This document shows, piece by piece, positions 15,556 to 25,728 of a stretch of 64,000 nt of DNA. This DNA is from CAVYTF01 sp963771435 (GTDB lineage: Bacteria > Bacteroidota > Bacteroidia > Chitinophagales > Chitinophagaceae), in assembly GCA_963771435.1 (NCBI GenBank), contig CAVYTF010000003.1, forward strand, positions 229,275 to 293,274, given 5' to 3'. The notes beneath the pieces are model-generated. The model did not search any database and was not told the DNA's origin. It saw only the letters and a list, made by a program, of their open reading frames with translations. Both the position numbers and the translations under genes were made by a program. Every line of letters starts with the position of its first letter. Within the stretch, counting starts at the first letter, position 1.

Positions 15556-17695
15556 ATGAAAAGAGTCGTTTTACCTTTCATTATCCTATTTGTATGTGTA
15601 GTAGTCGCTGCACAGGATACCCACCAATTGCTTCTCTCAGAAATCAACAAAGGCTTTGTTCATCCGTCTGTTGTTGCAAACGCATCTCCAAATGATACTT
15701 TTACTACTGTTATTTCTACCATTAGTGAAAACAAACATGATTATACCATAAAAACTGCTGCCTGCAACATTGTTATTCACAAAAACCCCTTTCGCTTATC
15801 ATTAGTTAACAACTATACCAACATACAATGGCAGCTTGATACCATCCTCTTTAACGGAAAGGAGCCGGTTAATAAAATAACTGTTGCCCGGCAAAACATA
15901 AACGAATGGAACATTAGTACCGGAACAATTAATGCTAAGGCTTCTTTTGATATCAAGCTCGTCTCTAAGGGGATGCTCTTGTTTTCAGTAAAAAATACTG
16001 ATGCATCTGTAAAGAACATCGAGCTAATCTTCCGCGGCAGTGGCCCTTTCTTTGGTGGCGGTGAACGTTTTATAGGAACCGTGCTAAACGGCAGGTCTTT
16101 CAACAACAATCCTAATGATAAAGCGTGGATACCTGATAGTTTGCGCACCAACGCTTACTTATCCCGCTCTGAACATACCTATCTTCCCATCCCTTTTATT
16201 TATACGCCAACTGGCCTTGGTTTATATGTAGACAATGCTGACTCAACAACCATCCACTTACAACAGGCAAACGAAGGGCGTTTCTCCACCAATGTAAACA
16301 GTAACCAAGCAGATATTTACTTCTTTTCTGCCCCTAACCCAAAGCAGTTATTATCTGCCTACACCTATCTTGTTGGTCGTACACCGATGCCTCCAAAATG
16401 GGCTTTTGGCGTATGGTTGAACCTCCTGAAAGGGCAGGATTCTGTAATCTACCGCGCCAACGAACTGCGCAGGCTGAATATCCCTTCTGATGTACTCTGG
16501 CTCTTTGATTTTGATGACCCTGAAAGTAATACCGGCTGGACCTTATGGACAAACGGCTACTACGGGAACTTGCGCAACCTTACAGATACTCTGCACAAAC
16601 TAAACTTTAAAGTGCTCACCTACCTCCGTAGCTATGTAGATACAAACCTTTCCTATTACAACTTCCCCAACCCTGTTTATCAATATGCCAAAGCCAATAA
16701 TTTCATCCTTCCTCATAAACTTATTGATGAGGACACCTTCAGTAACTTTCATTCCAACGCCCAAGTGAATTTCTATAATGAGAAGGCAATCGACTGGTGG
16801 AAGAAACATACTAAAACGCAACCTCGTTGATGAAAACTTTGATGGCTGGATGGAGGACTTCGGTGATGTGAACTATGTGTATCATAAAAAGAGACTGTAT
16901 TATACGCCCATCGAGTTCCATTTGGGCAAACCTTTGGACGCTTTGACAGATAAACAGGTTGCAGACCTTTACCCATTGATATATCACAAAATAACGCATC
17001 AACTATCTGTTGCATTAAAGCCGGATGTGGTTGAGTTCAGCCGTTCAGGTTCTGCGGGTTCTGCTGCATACGAACCTATTATATGGGGAGGAGACCAGGA
17101 CCCTACATGGAGTAAAACCTACGGCTATCCTTCAGCAATAACTGCGGGCTTATCGGCAGGTTTGTCCGGCTATAGTGTTTGGGCGCCGGATATCCTTTGC
17201 CTCTCGCCTTCGCGGGAACTATGGATGAGGTGGGTGGAATTTGGCGCAATGACCAGCATTATGCGCGATCACCTGTGGGATTATGCTCCGCAAAACATCC
17301 GTATATGGACAGATAGTTCTACCCTGATGTTCTTTAAAAAATACGCCACCTTACATGAGGCTTTGAAGGATTATTTGTATGAAACCGCAAAGCAGTCAAC
17401 GCAGGCCGGTTTGCCTGTGATGCGCCACTTAATGCTGGATTACCCAACTGATACAACAACCTACCATTTAGAATACGAATACCTGCTCGGCGATGCCATA
17501 TTAGTCGCGCCTGTTGTAGAAGAACATGCCACTACAGAACGCGTCTATCTGCCAGAAGGTAATTGGAAATACTATTGGACAAACAAAACCTACCCCGGTA
17601 AAGCTTGGGTGAATGTAGATGCACCTGTAACTGAAATACCTTTCTTTATAAAAGAGGGCGCGGAAACAAACTTTACGCTTCCCAAACCGGAATGA
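15556..17695 (+). pseudogene. GH31-family alpha-glucosidase, broken by one frameshift
   Basis: Two overlapping frames together encode a complete secreted GH31 protein of about 710 residues. The first part carries a signal peptide (MKRVVLPFIILFVCVVVAAQ) and the N-terminal beta-sandwich and barrel start (PMPPKWAFGVWLN, PSDVLWLFDFDDPES). The second carries the nucleophile region DGWMEDFGD, the acid/base region RSGSAGSAAYEP...WGGDQ, and the C-terminal sheets. The frame changes in the AAAA run at 16813-16816; dropping one A restores WWKKHTKRNLVDENFDGW. Members hydrolyse or transfer alpha-linked sugars, here probably in the periplasm. Because no residues are lost, the single-base insertion may be either a true inactivating mutation or a sequencing error in the homopolymer. 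Confidence 0.85.
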
Positions 17696-17710
17696 ACCTG
17701 CAGGGAGGGG

Positions 17711-17845
17711 TGCTATGCTGCACAGTGACTGTCTTTGTGCTGTATAATAACGGTCTTTATGCAGCATAGTAACGCTCTTTATGCTGCATAGTAAGGTTGC
17801 ACAATGCAGCATAGTAAAGCCTAACAATGCAGCATAAACAAGTTA
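17711..17845. repeat. Tandem GCAGCATA/GCTGCATA repeats downstream of the GH31 gene
   Basis: About five imperfect units of 22-27 bases contain TGCAGCATAGTAA or a close variant in direct order, with two units inverted (ATGCTGCATAGTAA and ATGCAGCATA) able to form hairpins. The end of the array (CCTAACAATGCAGCATAAAC, then AAGTTAAAGGGAT) matches the end of the array at 54128-54235. This places a shared repeat family directly after two unrelated genes. It may act in termination or mRNA stability. Confidence 0.75.
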
Positions 17846-17897
17846 AAGGGATAAAAAGGTATGTTTTGATGAAAAAAGGTGTTTTTTACAGTATTAT

Positions 17898-18647
17898 TCA
17901 ACCAAACCATTCCACCATATCCTGCAACTGTAAATTTGCTTTTTCTGTTGCAGGAACATCGCGAACTATCTTGCCTTCAGCCATTTGTACCAGGCGGTTA
18001 CCATACTGTTGTGCATCTTTCAGGTTATGTGTTACAAACAGGGCAGTCAGTTTATAGTCCTTAATTAGTTTATCAGCAAGCTGCAACACAATATTTGCCG
18101 ACTTTGGGTCAAGGGCTGCTGTGGGTTCGTCCAGCAACAATATTTGTGTATCGTCCATTACGGTCATCAACAGGGTCAATGCCTGCCGCTGCCCACCGGA
18201 AAGGCTGCCCATGGGTTGGTTCACCTTGTTTTCTAAGTTCATACCGAGCATAGACATTTTTTCCTCCACCCGCTTTTTAAAAGCATCGTTAATGCCTATC
18301 CTTATATTTTTTGGCTTAGTGCGCAATGCCGCCAACCTGAAGTTATCTAATATAGATAAGTCAGGCGCTGTACCATTATAGGGGTTCTGAAATACCCGCG
18401 CCATCCATCTGCTGCGCTGGTATTCTGCTAGCTTGGTTACGTCTGTTTCAATGATGTGAACACTACCGCTACTTGACAATTCACTGCCGGAAACTATATT
18501 CAGCAATGTGGTCTTTCCGCTGCCATTTGCGCCAACCATTACTACAAACTCTTCCTTCTTTATTTCCAAAGAAACATCCTGCAAGGCAACTACTTCATTG
18601 GTTTTGCCCTTGTTGAAAACTTTGTTGATATGGTTTAGCGAGATCAT
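17898..18647 (-). CDS. ABC transporter ATP-binding protein (COG1101-like)
   Basis: A 249-residue ABC ATPase; start at 18647 (MISLNHINKVFNKGK) is chosen over the longer frame to 18764 because the conserved domain begins there. Walker A is GANGSGKT (39-46), the signature is SLSGGQRQA, and Walker B ILLLDEPTAALDPKS, followed by the switch VTHN. The segment FQNPYNGTAPDLSILDNFRLA is characteristic of the COG1101 ATPases that work with a TrpX-like binding protein and a permease for amino acids or related solutes. No permease or binding protein is adjacent here, so its partners must lie elsewhere. The array of tandem repeats lies at its 3' side. Confidence 0.85.
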   Translation of the reverse strand: MISLNHINKVFNKGKTNEVVALQDVSLEIKKEEFVVMVGANGSGKTTLLNIVSGSELSSSGSVHIIETDVTKLAEYQRSRWMARVFQNPYNGTAPDLSILDNFRLAALRTKPKNIRIGINDAFKKRVEEKMSMLGMNLENKVNQPMGSLSGGQRQALTLLMTVMDDTQILLLDEPTAALDPKSANIVLQLADKLIKDYKLTALFVTHNLKDAQQYGNRLVQMAEGKIVRDVPATEKANLQLQDMVEWFG

Positions 18648-18790
18648 TTTGAATCGTTCAGTTGAAAATTGCAAATGCAGTTTATTGCAAAAGTATCTAC
18701 TCTGGTTTTTACAAATAATGATTATTTTAGTATCAACTATATTATTCTCAGGCTCCATTAACAAGTAAACCTCACCTCATCAATAAATAC

Positions 18791-18830
18791 AAAAGAAAAG
18801 ACCGTAGCATCTACTACGGTCTTTTCTTTT
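18791..18830. terminator. Rho-independent terminator (symmetrical)
   Basis: Perfect 12-base stem AAAAGACCGTAG (18796-18807) / CTACGGTCTTTT (18814-18825) with a 6-base loop, followed by further T-rich sequence on each side. It lies between the lipoprotein gene (18875-19822, minus) and the ABC ATPase gene (minus), so on the minus strand it terminates the lipoprotein transcript. Confidence 0.9.
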
Positions 18831-18874
18831 AAACCTTATTCCTTATTTTAATAAAGTATCAAATCAGTTTTTTA

Positions 18875-19822
18875 TTACCACATCAGGAATGGATAACTTA
18901 CCCCGTCTACTGTTAAAGTAGCATTAGCATCACATGTACCGCTGCCAAAATCAATTGTAGCAGTTGTATTGTTCCAGGTATATTGTTTTTGCCCCTGCAC
19001 TATCCATCTGCAATCCAGGTTGTATATTAGCGGTGCCCCCGTTACAATGGCTCCTGTCCATTGGTAAGTATTGCCATTATAACTTGTGGTCCCTGAAGAA
19101 CTACCCGTGATACTATATGAATCATCCCATAAAGTTGGCGTAGTTGCCCCTGCCGTTTGTGTCAAGGTTTTGGTTTTGTTGTATATAATGTAATTTCCGC
19201 TTGGTTCTGTGAGCATACCATTCGTCACCTGGACAGAATAAATATTTGTGCCGCCCGAAGAAACATTGGTAATAGTGTGCGTTCCGCCTACAAGAATGGT
19301 ATCAACATAATAGCCGTTAAATGTGGTAGTAGCAACGCTGCCTGCTACTGATAAAGGCCCTGAAAAGACTGTAATTATCTGGCCCCTTCTTAAAATGCCA
19401 TCTTTGCCTAAGCAACCTGTTCCGAAGTCGATAGTTACTGTAGCAGGATAACCATTTGAAGAAACGCTGGTATCAATAGTAATAGTAGCGCAACTGTTAA
19501 CTTGTATGGTATCAGCGCCGCCTGAAAGGTGTTCTCCCCCGGAAAGCTGTTCATTATTGTATACAATTGTATGGCTGGGTGCCACCAACTGCGTAACACC
19601 AATCCCTGTTCCCAATCCCTGGTTGCTGTTAACACCCGCTACATTATCATATACATTGTTGTAAACATCATCTGCCTGGGCGTCAGCAGCGCCAACAACT
19701 GCAAGCGAAGTGCCTGTTCCAGTGCCACCACCGGGCGAGGTGCTGGATGACTTTGAACATGCAGTAAAAAACAAAGAAGCGGTAATGACCAGTATCCCGA
19801 ACCCTAAATTAAATTTTTTCAT
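18875..19822 (-). CDS. Putative outer-membrane or periplasmic lipoprotein, unknown function
   Basis: A 315-residue lipoprotein: the signal peptide MKKFNLGFGILVITASLFFTAC ends in a lipobox cysteine (C22) followed by SKSSSTSPGGGTGTG, a flexible linker. The mature part is rich in T, S, G and N with beta-strand-like stretches (CATITIDTSVSSNGYPATVTIDFGTGC and WNNTTATIDFGSGTCDANATL), and contains two such GSG/TGC repeats, suggesting two related beta domains. Paired cysteines may form disulfides. No family is recognised. A strong terminator follows the gene. Confidence 0.65.
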   Translation of the reverse strand: MKKFNLGFGILVITASLFFTACSKSSSTSPGGGTGTGTSLAVVGAADAQADDVYNNVYDNVAGVNSNQGLGTGIGVTQLVAPSHTIVYNNEQLSGGEHLSGGADTIQVNSCATITIDTSVSSNGYPATVTIDFGTGCLGKDGILRRGQIITVFSGPLSVAGSVATTTFNGYYVDTILVGGTHTITNVSSGGTNIYSVQVTNGMLTEPSGNYIIYNKTKTLTQTAGATTPTLWDDSYSITGSSSGTTSYNGNTYQWTGAIVTGAPLIYNLDCRWIVQGQKQYTWNNTTATIDFGSGTCDANATLTVDGVSYPFLMW

Positions 19823-20195
19823 TGTTTTTGTTTTGTTTTAATTTTTTTAACAAAGCAAAGACTTTCTTTTTGCCTCTGAGTTTAAAGTGAATAAATTAAT
19901 AATATTATAATTAGTGAGTGACTGGAAAAGAAAAGCCTGCTTCTTGGAGGCCTCTGCTGCAATAATAATTTCAAATTTGTTTAACTTATGAAATGCTACG
20001 CTTTAATGTCCCCCTTTCATTAAGTTTTATTCCTTTAAAATAACTTTAAACGAAACATTCTTACATTTATTTTCTCTGCTGTATTGGCAATCCCTGTTTT
20101 AAATAAGGAGGCTGCACAAAAAAATGATTCAAAGCACCCTCTGTAAAACATTGATTTTTGCTGCTTAAATACAGGAAATATACGAGCTTTACGGT
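19823..20195. other. Intergenic region before the giant repetitive protein
   Basis: Divergent region between the lipoprotein and the 1689-residue protein. No intact gene is seen. Around 20045-20147 a start-less open frame reads like a signal peptide (NILTFIFSAVLAIPVLNKEA) and stops; it may be the remnant of a secreted protein. Regulatory sequences for both neighbours presumably lie here but no confident promoter was found. Confidence 0.4.
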
Positions 20196-23100
20196 ATGAA
20201 AATAAACACCCTGTTTTTTTTGCCACTTTTATGCTTGGCATCTACCAGTGGCCTTACACAAATGAGTATTGGCGGCGGTGCCCCTACGGTGCCAAATGCG
20301 GCCTCTGTGCTGGATCTTTCCAATGCCACAGCCCTGGGGCTTTTGCCGCCACAGGTTCCTTTAACGGCCTCGAATACCGCCGGGCCTATTACCGCACCGC
20401 CAAACAGTTTGCTGATATATAACACAGCTACGGCAGGCGCTTCACCTAATAACGTAACGCCGGGCTATTATTACAACGCGGGTACTGCGGCTGTACCAAA
20501 TTGGGTAAGGCTTTTTTCGGGTAATAACAGTGCGGGCGATGCATGGCTTACCCTTGGGAATACAGGAACTACTTCTGCAACCAATTTTATAGGCACTACA
20601 AATGCCGTTGATTTTGTAACAAGAACAAATAGCATTGAAAGAATGCGCATATTCAGTGGTGGAGGGGTCGGTATCGGTACTGCTAACCAGTTAGGCAATG
20701 CGCTGCTCTCCTTAAAAGCGGGCAGCAGCAATACTGCGTTATCAAATGATAACAATTCCAACTGGCAGGTTGCCAACACCGGTGGCACTTATGAATTCTT
20801 TCTTACGCCCCGCGGAGGGGATAACATAACCTATATGAATTATGGTTCGGCAGGTATGACACTACGCAATAACGGAAGCCTGAGCACGCTGTTTATGACC
20901 AATGCCAACCAGCTTGGCATTAATATGGGGGGTTCTACTGTTACAAACCCTGCATCACCCACTTCCATTCTTGAAGTAGCTGGCAACAACCTTGAAACAA
21001 ATACCAGTTACGAGCCCTTAATAAAATTAGATGCTTCCACTTCCATCACTTCTCCATTTACAAGGTTGCCCATAGCAGCTATTTATCACAGTTACAATAC
21101 TACATCAGGCGCATCCTATATAGGTCTTGAATCTTACGAAGCCACAAACCCTACAGGAACAAAACATGCTATTGCTTTGAATGAATATGGCGGCAATGTG
21201 GGTATTGGCACTTCCAACCCTACCAATGTGCTGCATGTAAAAACTGCGGCAGGTAACACATTCGTAAATATTGATAACTCGCTTGCAGCCTCGCAGTCGG
21301 GTATCAACCTGGAAAGCAGTGGTACCCCTAAAGCGAATATCTATTTTGACCCTACTGTTGCTACTTATGGCACCAACGGCGCTTTGGTTATAGATAATAT
21401 AGGCGCCAATACGCCCAATACAGTGTTTAACCTTACCGTTGGCAATATGGGTATAGGAACAGCACTCACTAATGCTGCCGCTGAATTGGATATGTCTGGC
21501 GTAAGTACCAAGGGTATTTATCCTACACAGGTATCGCTGACAGCAACTAATGTTGCGGCGCCAATTACCCTACCGCCCACCAGCCTCCTAGTATACAACA
21601 AAGCAACAGCCGGCACTGCCCCCAATAATGTGGTACCGGGTTATTATTACAATGCCGGTACAACTACTGCACCCAACTGGGTAATGCTTTCTGCGGGAAA
21701 CAACAATGCCAGCACCTCATGGCTTACTACAGGCAATGCAGGCACCAACGCCTCCACAAACTTCATCGGAACCACTGATAATAATGACCTGGTCTTTAAA
21801 ATAAAAAATGTGTTCAGCGGCGAAATAGACAGTGCGAACCAGAATACATTTTTTGGCTTCAAAGCAGGGCTGGTTAATACAGGCAATTTTAATACTTTCC
21901 TGGGTGAACAGGATGGCAAGCGCAATACAACGGGCAACAGTAATACCTTTGTTGGCAGCAACACAGGCAATTTTAATACAACGGGCACCGCAAATGTATT
22001 TACCGGTGTTAATGCCGGCTACTCTAATACCACCGGAAACAATAATGTAGCAAACGGCAATGGGGCCCTTTACAGCAGCACAACGGGGAGCTATAATGTA
22101 GCCAATGGCTTTTCTGCACTTAATTCAGATACATCCGGGCAAGATAACACCGCTAATGGATACTTCTCCTTGGCAGGCAACACAAACGGTAATTACAATA
22201 CTGCAGATGGGGCTTCGGCGCTTTCTTTTAATACCACGGGCATTGGAAATAATGCCAGCGGTTTTGTTGCTCTTTTTTTCAATACTGCAGGTAATTATAA
22301 TACCGCCAGCGGCTATGGTGCTCTTTATAGTAATAGCACAGGTAGCTATAATGTCGCCAATGGGTATAATGCGCTTGGTGACGTTGTAGGCAGCGATAAT
22401 GTAGGTGTCGGCGATAGCGCCGGTTATAACATTGGTTACGGCCATAGCAATGTAGCAGTTGGCACAAGCGCATTAAGAAATAACTTATCTATCAGTAATA
22501 TTGTTGCTATCGGCGATAGTGCTTTATTAAATAATGGCTCAGGAGCATCCGGCAACCAGGCTATACAAAATACCGCGGTGGGCTCTAAAGCATTGTACCA
22601 AAACACCAACGGGTACGGCAATACAGCCACAGGCTTCCAGGCACTTTATGCTAACAGCACCGATGGTAATGAAAATACTGCTACGGGCGCTTTCTCCCTG
22701 TCTAACAATACTAACGGCGGAGATAATGTAGCTGATGGTTTCCAGGCGCTCGACAGTAATACCACCGGCTACTATAATTCTGCTTTCGGGGCATACAGCC
22801 TTAACGTAAATTCTACAGGGGTAGAAAATACAGCCTTAGGGGTGGCAGCGCTTGGGGCTAACACAACGGGCTACTCTAATACTGCTACAGGCGTTTCTTC
22901 ATTAGAAGCTAATACAACAGGCTTCGATAACACTGCTGCTGGCGCTTTTTCATTAGAAACCAATACAACAGGCCTTGGGAATACTGCAACAGGGTGGGGG
23001 TCTCTTTATGCCAATACAATAGGTGCTGAAAACAGCGCGTTTGGATTTGGCGCCCTTGAGTCGAATACTATCGGGGAGCTCAATACGGCCATAGGTGTAG

Positions 23101-25265
23101 GAACACTTGAAAATGGCACCAATGGGTCTCAAAATACTGCTGTAGGTGGTTATGCTATGTCAGGAAATGGTCTGGGTTCAGGAAATAGTGCGCTGGGGTA
23201 TAATACACTTTACATCTGCAGGAAAGGCAATAATAACAGCGCCTTCGGCAATCATGCGATGTATAATGATAGCGTTGGCTCTACCAATACAGCAGCCGGG
23301 TACAATTCACTTTACAACAACACGGTAGGCTACAGCAATGTGGCAATAGGCGCCGCAACGCTATACAGCAATAGCAGTCTCAGCAATACAGTAGCTGTTG
23401 GGGACAGCGCGCTTTTTAATAATAATGGAGGTATCGGGGAAAACACTGCTGTAGGCTCTAAAGCATTGTATCAAAACACCAACGGGTACAGCAATACAGC
23501 AACAGGCTTCCGGTCACTATATGCCAGCATCAATGGTACTGAAAATACAGCAACAGGCGGTTTTTCATTACCAGACAATACAAGCGGCGGAGACAATACA
23601 GCAAACGGTTTCCAGGCGCTGGACAGTAATACCACGGGTAATTATAATTCTGCTTTCGGGGCATACAGCCTCCAAAAAAGTTCTACAGAGAGCTATAGCA
23701 CAGCTATGGGTTTTGGGGCACTTTCATCTGACAACACAGGCTTCTTTAATACTGCGGTGGGCGCTCTTTCATTAGAAAATACTACAGGTGGCTTTGATAA
23801 TACCGCCACAGGCTTCGAATCATTAGAGAAAAATACAACAGGCTCGGCGAATACTGCAACAGGTAGTGGTGCACTTAGTGCTAATACGGTCGGGATTGAC
23901 AACAGTGCCTTTGGAGAGAGTGCACTTTATACCAATACGATCGGGGGTTACAACACAGCTAACGGCTATTTGGCGCTTTTCAACAATACCATGGGTAGTT
24001 ATAATACTGCCGCAGGTAATGCTGCAATGCTAAGCAATGTTGCCGGTTCGCAAAATACTGCAATAGGGTATGATGCGCTTGTGTTTAACACTAACGGCAA
24101 TAATAACAGCGCCTATGGCACTAATGCACTTTACAGCAACCAGTCAGGCTACAGCAATATAGCAATAGGCATTTCAGCATTATACATCAACACCAGCCTC
24201 AGCAACACAGTAGCCATAGGCGACAGTGCACTTTATAATAATAATGGAGGTGTTGGACAAAACACTGCTGTTGGCTCTAAAGCATTATACAAAACCTCTA
24301 CGGGCAACAGTAACACAGCCAATGGCTACCAGGTGTTGTACAATAACACGACCGGTTATGAAAATACTGCCATGGGATTAACAGCGCTCTTCAGTAATGC
24401 AGGCGGGGAAGACAATAATGCCATTGGTATGGCAAGCCTTTATAATAATTCATCCGGTTCCCTCAATACGGCTGATGGCGCTTATGCGCTTAACAGTAAC
24501 ACTACCGGCAGCCAAAATACTGCAGTCGGTTATCTTGCTTTATTTAGTACAACGGTTTCTGCCAATAATACCGCGCTCGGATATACTGCAGGCTGGTCAT
24601 TCAATAATGGTGCAGGCAATTGTTTTATCGGTGCACAGGCAGATGCAAATGCAGGTGGCTATATCAATGATGTTGCCCTTGGCCATTCTGCACTCTGTAC
24701 GGCTTCTAACCAGGCGCGCGTTGGCAATACCACTACTACCTCAATAGGCGGCTACGCGGGCTGGACGAATATATCTGATGGGCGCGTAAAGAGAAATATT
24801 AAAGAGAATGTGCCAGGCTTGGCTTTTATCAGCCTGCTAAAACCAATTACTTATACACTTGACCTTGATGCTATTGATAATATCATACAACCACCTGCAC
24901 CTAAAGATAAAAACGGTGTGGAATTACCTACATCGCAGCTTATGGAACAGGCACGAAAAGATAAAGAACAAATTGTTTATACAGGATTTATTGCGCAGGA
25001 TGTAGAATCAGCCGCAAAGTCACTGAATTATGATTTCAGCGGTGTAGATGCCGCAAAAAACAGCAAAGACCTTTATGGCCTTCGGTACAGTGATTTTGTA
25101 GTACCATTAGTAAAAGCTGTGCAGGAGCAACAGGACACCATTCACCAGCAACAGCTTAACCAGCAGCAACAAGCCCAAAGCATAGAAGAACTAAAGAAAA
25201 TAATTGACCGGCAGCAAAAAGAAATAGACGACCTCAAGGCACTAATAAAACCAAAACAGCCTTAA
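20196..25265 (+). CDS. Giant repetitive secreted protein with C-terminal S74-type chaperone (tail-fibre-like) domain
   Basis: 1689 residues. A signal peptide (MKINTLFFLPLLCLASTSGL) precedes two related N-terminal modules (around 24-120 and 425-520: LPPQVPLTASNTAGPITAPPNSLLIYN versus YPTQVSLTATNVAAPITLPPTS). From about 540 to 1500 it consists of dozens of short repeats of the form NTTGxxNTAxGxxALxxN, as in YadA-type head and Hep_Hag repeats. Within them a longer block of about 300 residues containing AVGSKALYQNTNGY recurs three times. After SDGRVKRNI (about 1528) comes an intramolecular chaperone domain, including the LKPITYTLD and QEQQDTIHQQQ coiled coil. Such proteins trimerise and self-process to release the mature fibre. 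Probable function is adhesion; export route unknown. Confidence 0.85.
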   Translation: MKINTLFFLPLLCLASTSGLTQMSIGGGAPTVPNAASVLDLSNATALGLLPPQVPLTASNTAGPITAPPNSLLIYNTATAGASPNNVTPGYYYNAGTAAVPNWVRLFSGNNSAGDAWLTLGNTGTTSATNFIGTTNAVDFVTRTNSIERMRIFSGGGVGIGTANQLGNALLSLKAGSSNTALSNDNNSNWQVANTGGTYEFFLTPRGGDNITYMNYGSAGMTLRNNGSLSTLFMTNANQLGINMGGSTVTNPASPTSILEVAGNNLETNTSYEPLIKLDASTSITSPFTRLPIAAIYHSYNTTSGASYIGLESYEATNPTGTKHAIALNEYGGNVGIGTSNPTNVLHVKTAAGNTFVNIDNSLAASQSGINLESSGTPKANIYFDPTVATYGTNGALVIDNIGANTPNTVFNLTVGNMGIGTALTNAAAELDMSGVSTKGIYPTQVSLTATNVAAPITLPPTSLLVYNKATAGTAPNNVVPGYYYNAGTTTAPNWVMLSAGNNNASTSWLTTGNAGTNASTNFIGTTDNNDLVFKIKNVFSGEIDSANQNTFFGFKAGLVNTGNFNTFLGEQDGKRNTTGNSNTFVGSNTGNFNTTGTANVFTGVNAGYSNTTGNNNVANGNGALYSSTTGSYNVANGFSALNSDTSGQDNTANGYFSLAGNTNGNYNTADGASALSFNTTGIGNNASGFVALFFNTAGNYNTASGYGALYSNSTGSYNVANGYNALGDVVGSDNVGVGDSAGYNIGYGHSNVAVGTSALRNNLSISNIVAIGDSALLNNGSGASGNQAIQNTAVGSKALYQNTNGYGNTATGFQALYANSTDGNENTATGAFSLSNNTNGGDNVADGFQALDSNTTGYYNSAFGAYSLNVNSTGVENTALGVAALGANTTGYSNTATGVSSLEANTTGFDNTAAGAFSLETNTTGLGNTATGWGSLYANTIGAENSAFGFGALESNTIGELNTAIGVGTLENGTNGSQNTAVGGYAMSGNGLGSGNSALGYNTLYICRKGNNNSAFGNHAMYNDSVGSTNTAAGYNSLYNNTVGYSNVAIGAATLYSNSSLSNTVAVGDSALFNNNGGIGENTAVGSKALYQNTNGYSNTATGFRSLYASINGTENTATGGFSLPDNTSGGDNTANGFQALDSNTTGNYNSAFGAYSLQKSSTESYSTAMGFGALSSDNTGFFNTAVGALSLENTTGGFDNTATGFESLEKNTTGSANTATGSGALSANTVGIDNSAFGESALYTNTIGGYNTANGYLALFNNTMGSYNTAAGNAAMLSNVAGSQNTAIGYDALVFNTNGNNNSAYGTNALYSNQSGYSNIAIGISALYINTSLSNTVAIGDSALYNNNGGVGQNTAVGSKALYKTSTGNSNTANGYQVLYNNTTGYENTAMGLTALFSNAGGEDNNAIGMASLYNNSSGSLNTADGAYALNSNTTGSQNTAVGYLALFSTTVSANNTALGYTAGWSFNNGAGNCFIGAQADANAGGYINDVALGHSALCTASNQARVGNTTTTSIGGYAGWTNISDGRVKRNIKENVPGLAFISLLKPITYTLDLDAIDNIIQPPAPKDKNGVELPTSQLMEQARKDKEQIVYTGFIAQDVESAAKSLNYDFSGVDAAKNSKDLYGLRYSDFVVPLVKAVQEQQDTIHQQQLNQQQQAQSIEELKKIIDRQQKEIDDLKALIKPKQP

Positions 25266-25454
25266 AGCTATGCTTCAATCATTCAAATTTCTTTCTTTGT
25301 AACCAATGCGCATTCCCTTTGTGTCCTTTGGGTTTATTCTTTTTTACAATAGATCAACCCTCAAATACAAAGGGTTTTTAAACCCTCCCCCGTAAAGAGG
25401 ATTTAGGAGAGGTTGCCATCTCACAATTTTTACCTTTTACTTTTCCTTTTTACT

Positions 25455-25665
25455 TACCGCCAATAAATATTTTGCCGCCAACCAACTTTAAACTAAATTG
25501 CCATCAACCTCATCTATTTTTAATTCCCAACTACTATTTCCCCGCCCTTATAGAGACCTTATAGAGACTTTATAGAGACCTTATAGAGATGTTACTCCCA
25601 CTCAATGCCCACTTAATTCCTACCCAAAGCCCACTCAAAGCCATTACTACCCTATTCCAGGCTTC
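25455..25665. repeat. ~200-bp dispersed repeat, copy 2
   Basis: The gap 25266-25728 has no gene. Its right half repeats the element at 14785-15010: it includes ACTTTAAACTAAATTGCCAT, CCCAACTACTATTTCCCC, four CCTTATAGAGA-like motifs in tandem (one as CTTTATAGAGA), then GATGTTACTCCCACTCAATG and GCCCACTCAAAGCCATTAC. It ends about 60 bases before the gene at 25729. A weaker, shorter relative (CTTATAG repeats) appears near 40745-40775. Confidence 0.8.
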
Positions 25666-25728
25666 AACTATTCCCCCACTTTTCTTTTGTGGAGCGCTTT
25701 TTGAATCATATGCTTATAAATAATAAAT

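Noticed and set aside
20231..24747. Several open frames within the giant repetitive protein gene on both strands
   Set aside because: The repeats keep all frames partly open; the 1689-residue frame with signal peptide and chaperone end accounts for the whole region.
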